64,000 bases of DNA from Palsa-461 sp036844945. GTDB lineage: Bacteria; Actinomycetota; Acidimicrobiia; Acidimicrobiales; RAAP-2. The notes beneath the pieces were generated by a model. The model did no database searches. It saw only the letters and a list, made by a program, of their open reading frames with translations, and had not been told where the DNA came from. Each line of letters opens with the position of its first letter. Within the stretch, counting starts at the first letter, position 1. This document shows positions 42,783-51,587 of the stretch, one piece after another. The stretch lies in contig DAIUEV010000010.1 of assembly GCA_036844945.1 (NCBI GenBank), positions 8,877 to 72,876 of the forward strand. Reading direction: 5' to 3'. The position numbers were made by a program, and so were the translations under genes.

Positions 42783-44036
42783 TCACCGGCGCGGGGCGTT
42801 CGTCCGAACCTCCCGGAAGGGGACGTCGGCGTCCGAGGACGGCTCGCGCGGCAGCCCGAGGGCCCGCTCCCCGACGATGTTGTGCTGGATCTCGTCGGTG
42901 CCCCCGGCGATCGATCCGGCCGGCACCGAAACGAGGATCTCGGCCACCACCCCCCCGCGGGATGAGTCGGGCCCGGTCAGCATGCCGGCGGCGCCCGCCA
43001 TCGCGCCGTGGGCGCGCGACGCCCGGCGCGCGATGTCGCTCCCGGCGAGCTTGGCCACCGAACCCTCGGGCCCCGGCGACCTCCCCGTCGCCCTGGCCGC
43101 CCGCGACCGCTCGACGTTCCAGTGGGCGACCCGGCTCCTCGCCACGACGTTGGCGACCAGTTGACGCTCCACCGCCGAGGCCCCTCTCTCCCGGGCGATC
43201 TCGGGCAGCAGGTCGGCCCGCCCCGCCCGCTGCGGATACCACGCGTAGGTCCGCGCGTGCTCCGCCGCCTCCGTCATCGCCTCGGTGGCGGTCCGGCCGG
43301 GCGACCAGCCGTCCGTCGCGACGAGCCGGACCCCGCCGAGCCCTCGCTCGTGGGCGAGGGTCGTGAGCGCGCCCGCCCACCCGCCGTTCACCTCGCCGAC
43401 GACATGGTCGGCCGGAACCCGGGCCTCGGTGAGGAACACCTCGTTGAACGAGGCGTGCCCGTTCATCTGGCGCAGCGGGCGCACCTCCACGCCCGGTTGG
43501 TCCATGGGCAGGACGAAATACGTGATGCCGCGGTGCTTGGGGGCGTCCCAGTCGGTGCGGGCGAGCAGCATGCCGAAGGCCGCGGTCCGGGCGCCGGTGG
43601 TCCAGACCTTCTGGCCGCTCACGACCCACTCGTCCCCGTCGTGGTCGGCCCGGGTGGTGAGCCCGGCGAGGTCCGATCCGTTGCCGGGCTCGGAGAACAG
43701 CTGGCACCAGCGGTCCTCGCCGGTCAGGATCCGTCGGAGGAGCCGGGCCTTCAGGGCGTCGGATCCGTGGGCGAGCAGCGTCGGCGCGGCGAGGTTCATG
43801 GCCGAGCCGATCGGCGGCCCGACGGCACCGAAGGCCTGCCGTTCCGCGTCGGCCACGGCGGCCAGGTCGGCGGACAACCCCTGGCCGTGCCACTCCGGTG
43901 GCCAACCCGGCGCGGCCCAGCCGGAGTCTGCGAGGAGCCCGCGCCACTCGGCGAGCGGTCGGTCGGGGTCCCAGTTGGCCTCGAGCCAGTCCCGGACCTC
44001 GGCCCGCACCTGCGCCGGAGTCGAAGCACCGCTCAT
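42783..44036 (-). CDS. acyl-CoA dehydrogenase family protein
   Basis: FAD-dependent dehydrogenase of 417 aa. LFSEPGNGSDLAGLTTRA (about 120-137) binds FAD and substrate, WTTGARTAAFGMLLARTD continues the middle domain, and IAGGTDEIQHNIVGER (about 380-395) is the C-terminal signature. ATG 44036 gives the family start; the frame opens 13 codons earlier. Together with the hydratase downstream it suggests beta-oxidation-type degradation of an unidentified acyl-CoA. Confidence 0.9.
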   Translation of the reverse strand: MSGASTPAQVRAEVRDWLEANWDPDRPLAEWRGLLADSGWAAPGWPPEWHGQGLSADLAAVADAERQAFGAVGPPIGSAMNLAAPTLLAHGSDALKARLLRRILTGEDRWCQLFSEPGNGSDLAGLTTRADHDGDEWVVSGQKVWTTGARTAAFGMLLARTDWDAPKHRGITYFVLPMDQPGVEVRPLRQMNGHASFNEVFLTEARVPADHVVGEVNGGWAGALTTLAHERGLGGVRLVATDGWSPGRTATEAMTEAAEHARTYAWYPQRAGRADLLPEIARERGASAVERQLVANVVARSRVAHWNVERSRAARATGRSPGPEGSVAKLAGSDIARRASRAHGAMAGAAGMLTGPDSSRGGVVAEILVSVPAGSIAGGTDEIQHNIVGERALGLPREPSSDADVPFREVRTNAPRR

Positions 44037-44112
44037 CGTCTCGCCCCCCGCGCGCGTCCCGGGCTTTGCCCGCACCGGCGCGGGCCCGGCCGCTCAGGCT
44101 ACGCCCGGGCCG

Positions 44113-44514
44113 TCACGCGGTCGCCGGCGGCACGTCGTAGCCGTCGGCCCAGTCGAGCTGCGGCACGTCGAAGACGAGGTCCGTTGCCCGCTCCACGATG
44201 AGCAACACCGCGAGACCGTGCGGCAAACCGCCGTGCCAGTGCCACTCCCCCGCCGGGATGACCACCGTGTCCCCGCGGCCGACCACGGCCCGTTCGAGCG
44301 GGTCGGCCACCGCGGCCTCACCGGCGACCACGTGCAGGAGCCGACCCGACCTCGAGAGGTGGGGCCGGCAGCGGGCGCCCGGCTCGAGCCGGACGAAGCG
44401 CATCTCAAAGCCGTCCTCGAACGGCACCGGCTCCGTGTGGTGCGTGGCACCCACATAGAAAGAAGGCGCGACCGCGCCCATGGCGGAAGGCTCTGGCGCC
44501 CCGATCACCTCCAT
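44113..44514 (-). CDS. cupin-domain protein
   Basis: A small single-domain cupin of 133 aa. Metal-ligand type residues appear in the first motif (RPHLSRSGRLLHVVAGE) and in the second (PAGEWHWHG). ATG 44514 has GAGAGGGGGGAC upstream; the frame opens 18 codons earlier. No substrate can be named. It is divergent from the HAD dehalogenase gene. Confidence 0.8.
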   Translation of the reverse strand: MEVIGAPEPSAMGAVAPSFYVGATHHTEPVPFEDGFEMRFVRLEPGARCRPHLSRSGRLLHVVAGEAAVADPLERAVVGRGDTVVIPAGEWHWHGGLPHGLAVLLIVERATDLVFDVPQLDWADGYDVPPATA

Positions 44515-44579
44515 CGACGTCCCCCCTCTCGCCCGGACCGACCCCGTGGTCGGCCCGCGCCCGGACATGGGAGAGTCAG

Positions 44580-45308
44580 ATGGTGCTCCCCCCGGTCAAG
44601 GCGCTCGTGTTCGACGTCTTCGGAACGGTCGTGGACTGGCGAACTTGCGTCGTCCGAGAGGCCGAGCGGCTGGCCGGAGGGGCCGGGGCCGACGTGGACT
44701 GGGGATCGTTCGCCGACGACTGGCGCCGGGAGGGCTATCTGGCCCCGATCATGGAGATCGTCCGGGGATCGCGCCCGTATTCCGACGTCGAGGTGCTCCT
44801 CGGCGACGTGCTCGGGGAGCTGCTCAGCCGCGTGTCGGTGGACCTCGACGACCGGGCGGCCCAAGAGCTCCTGTCCGTGTGGCGTCGCCTCGAACCCTGG
44901 GCCGACGCTCGCGAAGGGCTCGAGCGGCTCCGCCGCGACCACGTCATCGCCCCGCTGTCGAACGGGAGCTTCGCACTGTTGACCGAGATGGCGAAGCGGG
45001 CCGGCCTCCCCTGGGACTGCATTCTCTCGACCGAACTGTTCGGGTCCTACAAGCCGGATCCGGCCACCTACCGCGGGGCGGCGCGGCTCCTCGGGGTCGA
45101 GCCGGCCGAGGTGATGATGGTGGCGGCGCACGGGAGCGACCTCCGGGCCGCTGCGGCCGTCGGGCTGCGCACCGCGTACGTGCCGAGACCGGCCGAATGG
45201 GGTCCGGACGCGGCGCCCCCGGCACCGCCCGACCCGGACTTCGACGTCGTCGCCGCCGACTTCAATGAGCTTGCCACCGCGCTCGGCAGAGAGGAGTCCC
45301 GATCGTGA
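44580..45308 (+). CDS. HAD hydrolase, haloacid dehalogenase type II-like
   Basis: A 242 aa HAD-superfamily protein with nucleophile Asp12 (FDVFGTVVDWR), the second motif PLSNGSFALL, Lys in SYKPDPATY and acidic motif near VAAHGSDLRAAAAVG. This is the type II haloacid dehalogenase group (2-haloacid to 2-hydroxyacid), though many members are general phosphatases. It is followed after 19 bases by the PPOX gene. Confidence 0.88.
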   Translation: MVLPPVKALVFDVFGTVVDWRTCVVREAERLAGGAGADVDWGSFADDWRREGYLAPIMEIVRGSRPYSDVEVLLGDVLGELLSRVSVDLDDRAAQELLSVWRRLEPWADAREGLERLRRDHVIAPLSNGSFALLTEMAKRAGLPWDCILSTELFGSYKPDPATYRGAARLLGVEPAEVMMVAAHGSDLRAAAAVGLRTAYVPRPAEWGPDAAPPAPPDPDFDVVAADFNELATALGREESRS

Positions 45309-45327
45309 ACACCGGTGGAGCAGTGCG

Positions 45328-45708
45328 ATGAGCGGCTCACTGACCCCGGCCGAACGCGCCTACCTGGAAGAACAACGGCTCGGGCGGCTGGCCACTGTCG
45401 ACGCCGCCGGAAGGCCGCACGTCGCGCCGGTCGGGTTCACCTACAACGAGGAGACGGGGACCATCGACATCCGGGGCTTCCGCATGTCGGCCACCGCCAA
45501 GTTCGCGCACGTGGCCAAACGCGGTGTCGCGGCCTTCGTCGTCGACGACGTCCTTCCGCCTTGGCGGCCCCGGGGGATCGAGATCCGGGGGCGGGCCGAG
45601 GCCCTCGAGCACGCGCCGGACGCGGACACCGGACTGATCCGCATCCACCTCGACCGCGTGCACTCCTGGGGCGAGGGTCTCCGGCCGGACAGCGACGACG
45701 GCCGATGA
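45328..45708 (+). CDS. PPOX-class F420-dependent family protein
   Basis: A 126 aa split-barrel flavin/F420-binding protein: LEEQRLGRLATVDAAGRPHVAPVGF at the start with a truncation to the barrel core and a GLIRIHLDRVHSWGEG end. It resembles the Rv2061-type F420-dependent oxidoreductases of actinobacteria. GGTGGAG lies 7 bases before ATG 45328. It is convergent with the nitroreductase gene. Confidence 0.85.
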   Translation: MSGSLTPAERAYLEEQRLGRLATVDAAGRPHVAPVGFTYNEETGTIDIRGFRMSATAKFAHVAKRGVAAFVVDDVLPPWRPRGIEIRGRAEALEHAPDADTGLIRIHLDRVHSWGEGLRPDSDDGR

Positions 45709-45709
45709 C

Positions 45710-46306
45710 TCAGGTCGGTCGCGCCCTCTTCTCGCCGAACGCGTTCCAGTAGGTCGTCTCGTCGACGGGCCGGCGCTCCGCCTCGCCCCAACGGCCGAGC
45801 GGATAGCCCACCGGGATCATGGCCCAGGTCTGCACGTCCTCGGGGATGCCGAGGACCTCCTTCACCTCCGCCTCCTTCAGCCGGTGCACCGTGGTGAGCG
45901 CGGTCCCGAGACCGAGCGCGCGGGCGGCGAGGAACAGGTTCTGGCACCCCGGATAGATAGACGCCGGATCGCCGGCCCGCGAGCACGGGATCACGATCGC
46001 GGGCGCCTCCCCCATGTGGGCGGCGAGGTAGTCGGCCGAGGTGAGGATCGACGAGGGCGGACCCTCTCCCTGGGCGTCCGCGTAGACCGAGCGAACCGAG
46101 TTCCACGCCTCGCCGTACAGCGCGCCGATCCGCGCCTTTTTCTCAGTGTCCGTCACGACCAGCCACCGGGCGACCTGGCGGTTGCCGCCGGAGGGGGCCT
46201 TGCTGGCCGCCTCGATGATCGTCCAGAGATCCTCGTCGGAGACCGGACGGTCCGGGTCCAGCCGCCGCATGGCCCGGGTGGTGCGCAATGCCTCGAAGAG
46301 TTCCAT
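45710..46306 (-). CDS. nitroreductase family protein
   Basis: An FMN-dependent oxidoreductase of 198 aa with the FMN-binding starts (RAMRRLDPDRPVSDEDLW, ASKAPSGGNRQVARWLVV) and GLGTALTTVHRL near the middle. It probably reduces nitro or quinone compounds with NAD(P)H. It is convergent with the PPOX gene and divergent from the LacI regulator. Confidence 0.9.
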   Translation of the reverse strand: MELFEALRTTRAMRRLDPDRPVSDEDLWTIIEAASKAPSGGNRQVARWLVVTDTEKKARIGALYGEAWNSVRSVYADAQGEGPPSSILTSADYLAAHMGEAPAIVIPCSRAGDPASIYPGCQNLFLAARALGLGTALTTVHRLKEAEVKEVLGIPEDVQTWAMIPVGYPLGRWGEAERRPVDETTYWNAFGEKRARPT

Positions 46307-46402
46307 CGACCACCATTACCACGGCCGGGGCACCGACGCCGCCGATGCGTCCGGCCCGGGCCCGACGCTCGGTGACCCGGTTCGCTCGCGCACTCGTTTG
46401 CA

Positions 46403-47482
46403 ATGAAGCCGTCCGTCCACGAACATCGTGCCGTGACTACGGGGAACGGCCCGCGGCCGGTTCAGCTCCGCGACGTCGCGGCCGCCGCCGGGGTGTCGAT
46501 CTCCACCGCCTCACGGGTCCTCACCGGCTCCGGCCGGTGCTCGCCGGCGGCTCGGCTGGCGGTCGAGACGGCCGCCAAACAGCTCTCCTACGAGCCCAAC
46601 AAGATCGCCCGTGCGCTCCGGGCCCAGAGCACCCGCAGCATCGGGATGATCGTCCCGTGGCTGCGCAACCCGTTCTACGCCGAGCTGGTCGAGGCGGTGG
46701 ACGTCTTCCTCCAGCGGGTCGGGCTCGACCTGGTGCTCGCCGATGCCCACGGGCTCTGGCAGGACGAGGCCCGCCGGGTCCACTCCCTCGTCTCGCGCCG
46801 GGTCGACGGGCTGATCGTGGTACCCACCGACGAGCACGAGAGCACCCGCGCCCTCGAGGAGGCGAACCGCTCGATCCCGGTGGTGCAGCTCGGCTACGAC
46901 GCGGGGCTGAATGCCGACTACGTCGGCATCGACAACGAGCTCGGGGTCCGGCTCGTACTGGACCACCTCGTCAAGCTCGGCGCGAGCAGTGTGCAGTTCG
47001 TGTCCTCCACCATCAACACCTCGGCCGGGCGCACCCGGCTGCAGGCGTTCTGGCAGGGCACCGAGGAACGGTCGCTCCGCCACGAGGAGCCCATCCTCGG
47101 GCGCTTCACCGCCAACTTCGGCAAGGAGGCGGTCAAGCGGATCCTGGCCGCGGGGTCAATGCCGGACGCGATCGTGTGCGCGTCCGACGTCGTGGCCCTC
47201 GGGGTGATCGGACAGCTGCGGGCCGAGGGGCTCTCGGTGCCCGACGACGTGATGGTCACCGGGTTCGACGACATCGTCTTCGCCGAACTGTGCGACCCGC
47301 CGCTGACGACGGTCCACCAACCTCGGCGGCGGTTGGCCGATGCCACCGTCTCGGCGCTGGTCGCCCGCATCAACGGCGAGCACCAGGGCGAGCCGACCCG
47401 CGTCGAGGTGCACCCCCACCTCGTGATCCGGAGGTCCTCGCTCCGCCCGCCGCGGGTGGTGCCCGCGTCCAACCCGGCGTAG
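46403..47482 (+). CDS. LacI-family transcriptional regulator
   Basis: A 359 aa regulator with the LacI helix-turn-helix (about 22-75, with RDVAAAAGVSISTASRVLTG) and a periplasmic-binding-protein-like effector domain (about 85-345). ATG 46403 is used; GTG 46433 is possible. No sugar-use genes are adjacent; the divergent nitroreductase is the nearest possible target. The 96-base gap contains TTTGCAA but no clear LacI-type operator. Confidence 0.92.
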   Translation: MKPSVHEHRAVTTGNGPRPVQLRDVAAAAGVSISTASRVLTGSGRCSPAARLAVETAAKQLSYEPNKIARALRAQSTRSIGMIVPWLRNPFYAELVEAVDVFLQRVGLDLVLADAHGLWQDEARRVHSLVSRRVDGLIVVPTDEHESTRALEEANRSIPVVQLGYDAGLNADYVGIDNELGVRLVLDHLVKLGASSVQFVSSTINTSAGRTRLQAFWQGTEERSLRHEEPILGRFTANFGKEAVKRILAAGSMPDAIVCASDVVALGVIGQLRAEGLSVPDDVMVTGFDDIVFAELCDPPLTTVHQPRRRLADATVSALVARINGEHQGEPTRVEVHPHLVIRRSSLRPPRVVPASNPA

Positions 47483-47484
47483 GG

Positions 47485-47895
47485 CTAGTCGGCCCCCGGC
47501 ATCGGGACGTTCTGCAGGCGGAGGCGGCCCAGCGCGACGAGCTTCCCGTCGCCCCGGGTGAGCTCGACCTCCCACAGCTGCTGGACCCGGCCCTGGAGCA
47601 CCGGCACGGCGACGACGTCGAGCCGTCCCTCACTGATCGGCCGGAGGAAGTCGGTCGAGTTGTGGGTGCCGACGGCGAACTGACCGCGCTCGGACACCGC
47701 CGCCGACGCTCCGAGCGACGCCGTCGTCTCGACGATCGTCGTGAACACCCCACCGTGTGCCACGCCCCACGGGGTGTGGTGATCGCCGGTGACCTCCAGG
47801 TGGCCAACCACCCGAGACCCGCTCAGCTCCTCGATCTCGAGACCGAGCGCGCTCAGCCAGGCCCCGCCGGTCGGGACCGCGCCGACCCCGGTCAC
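47485..47895 (-). CDS. PaaI-type hotdog thioesterase
   Basis: A 136 aa hotdog-fold protein with the PaaI motif PWGVAHGGVFTTIVET (about residues 48-63). It probably hydrolyses an aryl or acyl-CoA. GTG 47895 overlaps the HxlR stop (GTGA), so regulator and thioesterase are one unit. A role in phenylacetate-type or aromatic acyl-CoA turnover is inference from the family. Confidence 0.9.
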   Translation of the reverse strand: MTGVGAVPTGGAWLSALGLEIEELSGSRVVGHLEVTGDHHTPWGVAHGGVFTTIVETTASLGASAAVSERGQFAVGTHNSTDFLRPISEGRLDVVAVPVLQGRVQQLWEVELTRGDGKLVALGRLRLQNVPMPGAD

Positions 47896-48377
47896 CGGCC
47901 CGCCGTGGCCACCGACGGTTCGGCGGCGGTGCTGCCCGGGTCGCGCACCTCGGCCCGAACGTCGTCGGGTCCGAGCGGCGCCCCGCAGCGCGTGCACATC
48001 CGCCGGTCGTCGACCGCGCCACCGCACTGGCGGTGGCGGACGACGACGGGTGGGGGGCCGTCGACCGTGTGGCGGTCGCCCCAGCCGAGGAGCGCCATCA
48101 GCACCGGCCACAGGTCGAGGCCCTTCTCGGTCAGCCGGTACTCGTAGCGCGCCGGGTGGTCCTGGTAGGGCTCCTTCTCGAGGATCCCGTCGTCGACGAG
48201 GCGGCCGAGCCGGTCGGTCAGTACGGTGCGTGCGATGCCGAGGTGGCGGTGGAAGTCGTCGAAACGGCGGGTCCCCCAGAACGCCTCGCGGACGATGAGC
48301 ATCGTCCAGCGGTCGCCGACGACCTCGAGGGTCCGGGCGATCGAGCATCGCTGGGACTCGTAGCGGCGCGGCAGCAT
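47892..48377 (-). CDS. HxlR-family winged-helix regulator with C-terminal zinc ribbon
   Basis: A 161 aa regulator: HxlR domain (about 8-100, RCSIARTLEVVGDRWTMLI, then FDDFHRHLGIARTVLTDRL) followed by a possible zinc ribbon (CGGAVDDRRMCTRCGAPLG). ATG 48377 is favoured over ATG 48395 because TACGCT lies exactly 6 bases before it. It is coupled to the thioesterase gene and divergent from the phosphoribosyltransferase. Confidence 0.92.
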   Translation of the reverse strand: MLPRRYESQRCSIARTLEVVGDRWTMLIVREAFWGTRRFDDFHRHLGIARTVLTDRLGRLVDDGILEKEPYQDHPARYEYRLTEKGLDLWPVLMALLGWGDRHTVDGPPPVVVRHRQCGGAVDDRRMCTRCGAPLGPDDVRAEVRDPGSTAAEPSVATAGR

Positions 48378-48389
48378 GTCCCCAGCGTA
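48378..48389 (-). promoter_or_regulatory. leaderless-type -10 box for the HxlR gene (TACGCT-N6-ATG)
   Basis: Minus-strand TACGCT at 48384-48389, followed by GGGGAC and ATG 48377. It uses the same hexamer and spacing as aroG. Confidence 0.5.
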
Positions 48390-48431
48390 CCGCATCAGTA
48401 GCTTGACCGTACCCAGCCGGTCCGGCCCGCC

Positions 48432-49067
48432 GTGACGTTCCGCGACCGAGCCGACGCGGGGCGCCGCCTGGCCGCCGCACTGGCCGCCAAGGCCGCCGAG
48501 CGGCCGGTCGTGCTCGGGCTCCCGCGCGGCGGGGTGGCCGTCGGTTACGAGGTCGCCGTCGCGCTCGGGGCGCCGCTCGACGTGATCCTCGTGCGCAAGA
48601 TCGGCGTCCCGAGCCAGCCCGAGCTGGCCATGGGGGCACTCGGCGAAGGCGGCGTGGTCGTCGTCAACCACGACGTCGTCGCGGCGGCCGGACTGAGCGC
48701 CGAGGACTTTGCGGCGGTCCAGCGGGCCGAGCTCGTCGAGCTCGAGCGCCGTGCCGTCGCGTACCGCGGGGACCGCCCGAGGATCCCGCTCGAGGGCCGG
48801 CCGGCGATCGTGGTCGACGACGGCGTGGCCACCGGGTCGACGGCGCGGGCGGCCTGCCAGGTGGCGCGGGCCCTCGGGGCCACGCCACTCACGTTGGCGG
48901 TGCCGGTCGGCCCTCGCGGCATCGAGGTGACGATGCTCGGTGTCGCGGACGAGGTGGTCTGCCTCGAGTCGGCCGGGGGGTTCTTCGCGATCGGGGAGGC
49001 CTACGACGACTTCTCCGCCACCACCGACGCGGTCGTCGTCGAGCTCCTGGAGCGCGCCAGGCGCTGA
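48432..49067 (+). CDS. phosphoribosyltransferase-fold protein
   Basis: A 211 aa PRT-type I protein, GTG start. GVAVGYEVAVALGAPLDV and the PRPP loop VVDDGVATGSTARAA (about 126-140) are visible. Proteins of this type are often annotated as phosphoribosyltransferases of unknown substrate, sometimes fused to a dienelactone-hydrolase domain. No purine or pyrimidine neighbour helps to choose. TAGCTT (48399-48404) is a -10 candidate in the divergent gap with the HxlR gene. Confidence 0.85.
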   Translation: MTFRDRADAGRRLAAALAAKAAERPVVLGLPRGGVAVGYEVAVALGAPLDVILVRKIGVPSQPELAMGALGEGGVVVVNHDVVAAAGLSAEDFAAVQRAELVELERRAVAYRGDRPRIPLEGRPAIVVDDGVATGSTARAACQVARALGATPLTLAVPVGPRGIEVTMLGVADEVVCLESAGGFFAIGEAYDDFSATTDAVVVELLERARR

Positions 49068-49094
49068 GCGGGCCTGTCCGGATCCGTCCGGCCA

Positions 49095-50558
49095 GTGCCG
49101 GCGCGATGGTCCATCATCGCGGCCATGAGCGGGTTCTCGGCGGTGGTCACGACCGGCATCTACTGCCGGCCCGGCTGCGGGGGGCGTCCCCACCCGGCCA
49201 ACGTCCGGCCCTACGCCCTCGCGGCGGCGGCCGAGGCCGCCGGGTTCCGCGCCTGCCTGCGGTGCCGGCCCTACCGGAGCGACCCGCCGCTCAGCCCCGA
49301 CGCCCCCGAGCTCGTGTGCCGGGCGGTCCAGCTGGTGGTCGACGGCCTGCTCGACGAGCACACCGAGGAGGAACTCGGCGCCCGACTCGGGGTCTCGCCG
49401 CGCCACCTGCGCCGACTCTTCGAGACGCACCTCGGCGTGACGCCCGACCAACTGGCCCGGTCACGGCGGGCCCACTTCGCGCGACGCCTGCTCGACGACA
49501 CCGACCTCTCCTTCGCCCAGATCGCGTTCGCCTCCGGATTCGGCAGCATCCGGCAGTTCAACCGGGTCTTCCAGGATGTCTTCCGGGCGACCCCGCGGGA
49601 GCTGCGGGCCCGGCGCCGCTCCTCGGACCGGCTGGTCGCCGACGGCGGGCTGGCCCTCCGGCTCCCGTTCAGCCCGCCGCTGGCGTGGGACGCGATGCTC
49701 TCGTACCTCGAGAGCCGCGCGATCCCGGGCGTGGAACGCGTCGAGGCGGGCACCTACCGCAGGACGATCGTCGTCGAGGGGGACCCGGGGGTGCTCGAGC
49801 TGTCCCGGGGCGGGGACGACCATCTGGTGCTGGTCGCGCACCTCCCGCATTGGGAGGGGCTCATCCACCTCGTGGAGCGGGCCCGGCGGATCTTCGGCCT
49901 CGACGTCGACCTCGAGTCGTCCGCCGGCGCGCTCACCGACGACCCGACGATCGGCGCGCTGGTGCGCGCGCGACCCGGGCTCCGCACCCCCGGCACCTGG
50001 GACCCGTTCGAAACCGCGGTCCGGGCGGTGTGCGGCCAGATGATCAGCGTGCCGGCGGCCGGGACGATCGTGCGGCGGATCGCGGAGCGGCACGGGACCG
50101 AGGTCCCCGGGCTCAGCGCCCTCGGCCTCACCCAGACCTTCCCGAGCGCCGCGGTGCTGGCCGACGCCGACCTCGACGGCATCGGCCTGACCGGCACGCG
50201 GGTGGCGGCGCTGCACGACCTCGCCCGCGCCGTCGCCGGTGGGACCCTCCGGCTCGACCGCGGGACCTCACTCGAGGAGTTCGTGGAATCGGTGTCCGCC
50301 CTGCGCGGGCTCGGTCCCTGGAGCGCCCACTACCTCGCGCTCCGGGTCGGCCATCCCGACGCGTTCCCGGCGTCGGACCTCGGCCTCCGCCGCTCGCTCG
50401 AGGCGCACTGGAACCGTCCCGTCTCGGCGCGCGACGCCGAGGAGGCGGGCCGGGTGTGGCGGCCGTGGCGCGCCCTCGCCGCAACCCATCTGTGGTTCGC
50501 CCTCGGCGATCCCGCCCAGGCGGCCCCCCGACTGGCCGCGGCCCAAGCGCTTCCGTAG
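49095..50558 (+). CDS. AdaA-AlkA fusion: methyl phosphotriester-sensing regulator and 3-methyladenine DNA glycosylase II
   Basis: A 487 aa protein with three parts. The N-terminal Ada zinc domain has four Cys (GIYCRPGC and FRACLRC). An AraC-type helix-turn-helix follows (about 80-175). The AlkA part starts near residue 190 and has an HhH-GPD motif (LGPWSAHYLALRVGHPDAFPASD with the catalytic Asp). It would sense alkylated DNA and excise alkylated bases. Frame room ends at 49065, so the domain lacks the usual 20-25 leading residues; GTG 49095 and ATG 49125 are both possible starts. Confidence 0.9.
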   Translation: MPARWSIIAAMSGFSAVVTTGIYCRPGCGGRPHPANVRPYALAAAAEAAGFRACLRCRPYRSDPPLSPDAPELVCRAVQLVVDGLLDEHTEEELGARLGVSPRHLRRLFETHLGVTPDQLARSRRAHFARRLLDDTDLSFAQIAFASGFGSIRQFNRVFQDVFRATPRELRARRRSSDRLVADGGLALRLPFSPPLAWDAMLSYLESRAIPGVERVEAGTYRRTIVVEGDPGVLELSRGGDDHLVLVAHLPHWEGLIHLVERARRIFGLDVDLESSAGALTDDPTIGALVRARPGLRTPGTWDPFETAVRAVCGQMISVPAAGTIVRRIAERHGTEVPGLSALGLTQTFPSAAVLADADLDGIGLTGTRVAALHDLARAVAGGTLRLDRGTSLEEFVESVSALRGLGPWSAHYLALRVGHPDAFPASDLGLRRSLEAHWNRPVSARDAEEAGRVWRPWRALAATHLWFALGDPAQAAPRLAAAQALP

Positions 50559-50657
50559 CCTGAGCGGGGTGCCCGTCTCGGCGCACCGCCCGGGGCCCCC
50601 CGCCCGACCCTCTCCCGCCCCGCGGCGCGGCGACATCGTCACACCCTCGGGTCCGCC

Positions 50658-51587
50658 GTGCCGCCAGCGATGCTCGGCGCAGTGACCGCGACGGTCGGCG
50701 CGGCGTCCGGACCGCTCCTCTACGCGTTCACCCTCGGGCTGGTGGCGGCCGTCAACCCGTGCGGTTTCCCGCTCCTCCCGGCCTACCTCGCCTTCTTCGT
50801 GGGCGAGCCCACCACCGAGCGCACGCAACGAACGCTCCGGGGTCTCGGGGCGGGGGCGAGCGCGACCGTGGGGTTCGTGGCGGTGTTCGCGCTGCTCGGG
50901 ATCCTGGTCCACGCTGGGATCGACGTCGCCCTCGGGTGGGTGCCGTGGGTGATGATCCCGGTCGGGCTGGCCATGGTGGCGATCGGCGTGGCCGCCTGGC
51001 TCGGGCGGCCCCTGCCGTGGGCGATCCGGTCGAGGCGGCTGGGATCGGGCCGCGGCGCCCTCGCGATGGTCGGCTTCGGCGTGACCTACGCGGTGGCCTC
51101 GCTGACCTGCGCGCTGCCGCTGTTCCTCGCCGCGGTGGCCGGCTCCTTCGGTCGGCTCGGGGACCTCCAGGGCGTCGGCACCTTCGTCTCCTACGCGCTC
51201 GGGATGGGCCTGCTGCTCACGGTGGCCGGGGTGACCGTGGCCGTGGCCGGGGTGGATCCGCTCCGCCGGCTCGGTGCCTTCATCCGCTGGGTGCCGCGGG
51301 TGGCCGGTGCAGTCCTCGTCCTCGTCGGCGCCTACCTGACCTTCTACTGGTCGTCCTACCTGGCCGACCCGACCGCGTCCCCGCCCCCCATCGGGCTCGT
51401 CGAGCACGTGCAGACCTCGCTGAGCGACTGGCTGAGCGGCTCACCGCGCCTCATCGGGGGGATCCTGGCGATGGCACTGGTCGTGACGCTCGCGCTCGTG
51501 GTCGCGGCGCTGGCCGGAAGGCGCCCGAAGGTTGCGGTCGATCGGGACACGCCCCCGACGCGGGAGTCGGTGAAGGTCGGTGGCTGA
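50658..51587 (+). CDS. CcdA/DsbD-type thiol-disulfide membrane transporter
   Basis: A 309 aa membrane protein of the CcdA family with six to seven membrane segments. The redox Cys pair is Cys35 (NPCGF) and Cys151 (LTCALP), the positions used to carry electrons across the membrane to extracytoplasmic thioredoxin-like proteins. GTG 50658 is the start of the open frame. It overlaps the SCO-TlpA fusion gene, so it probably keeps that protein reduced for cytochrome-oxidase or cytochrome c assembly. Confidence 0.88.
   Translation: MPPAMLGAVTATVGAASGPLLYAFTLGLVAAVNPCGFPLLPAYLAFFVGEPTTERTQRTLRGLGAGASATVGFVAVFALLGILVHAGIDVALGWVPWVMIPVGLAMVAIGVAAWLGRPLPWAIRSRRLGSGRGALAMVGFGVTYAVASLTCALPLFLAAVAGSFGRLGDLQGVGTFVSYALGMGLLLTVAGVTVAVAGVDPLRRLGAFIRWVPRVAGAVLVLVGAYLTFYWSSYLADPTASPPPIGLVEHVQTSLSDWLSGSPRLIGGILAMALVVTLALVVAALAGRRPKVAVDRDTPPTRESVKVGG

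Noticed and set aside
50569..50685. Small GTG-started frame (38 codons) with TAGCCT 7 bases upstream, before the CcdA gene
   Set aside because: The spacing resembles a leaderless gene, but the peptide is Pro/Arg-rich without any recognisable feature and overlaps the CcdA start; probably chance.
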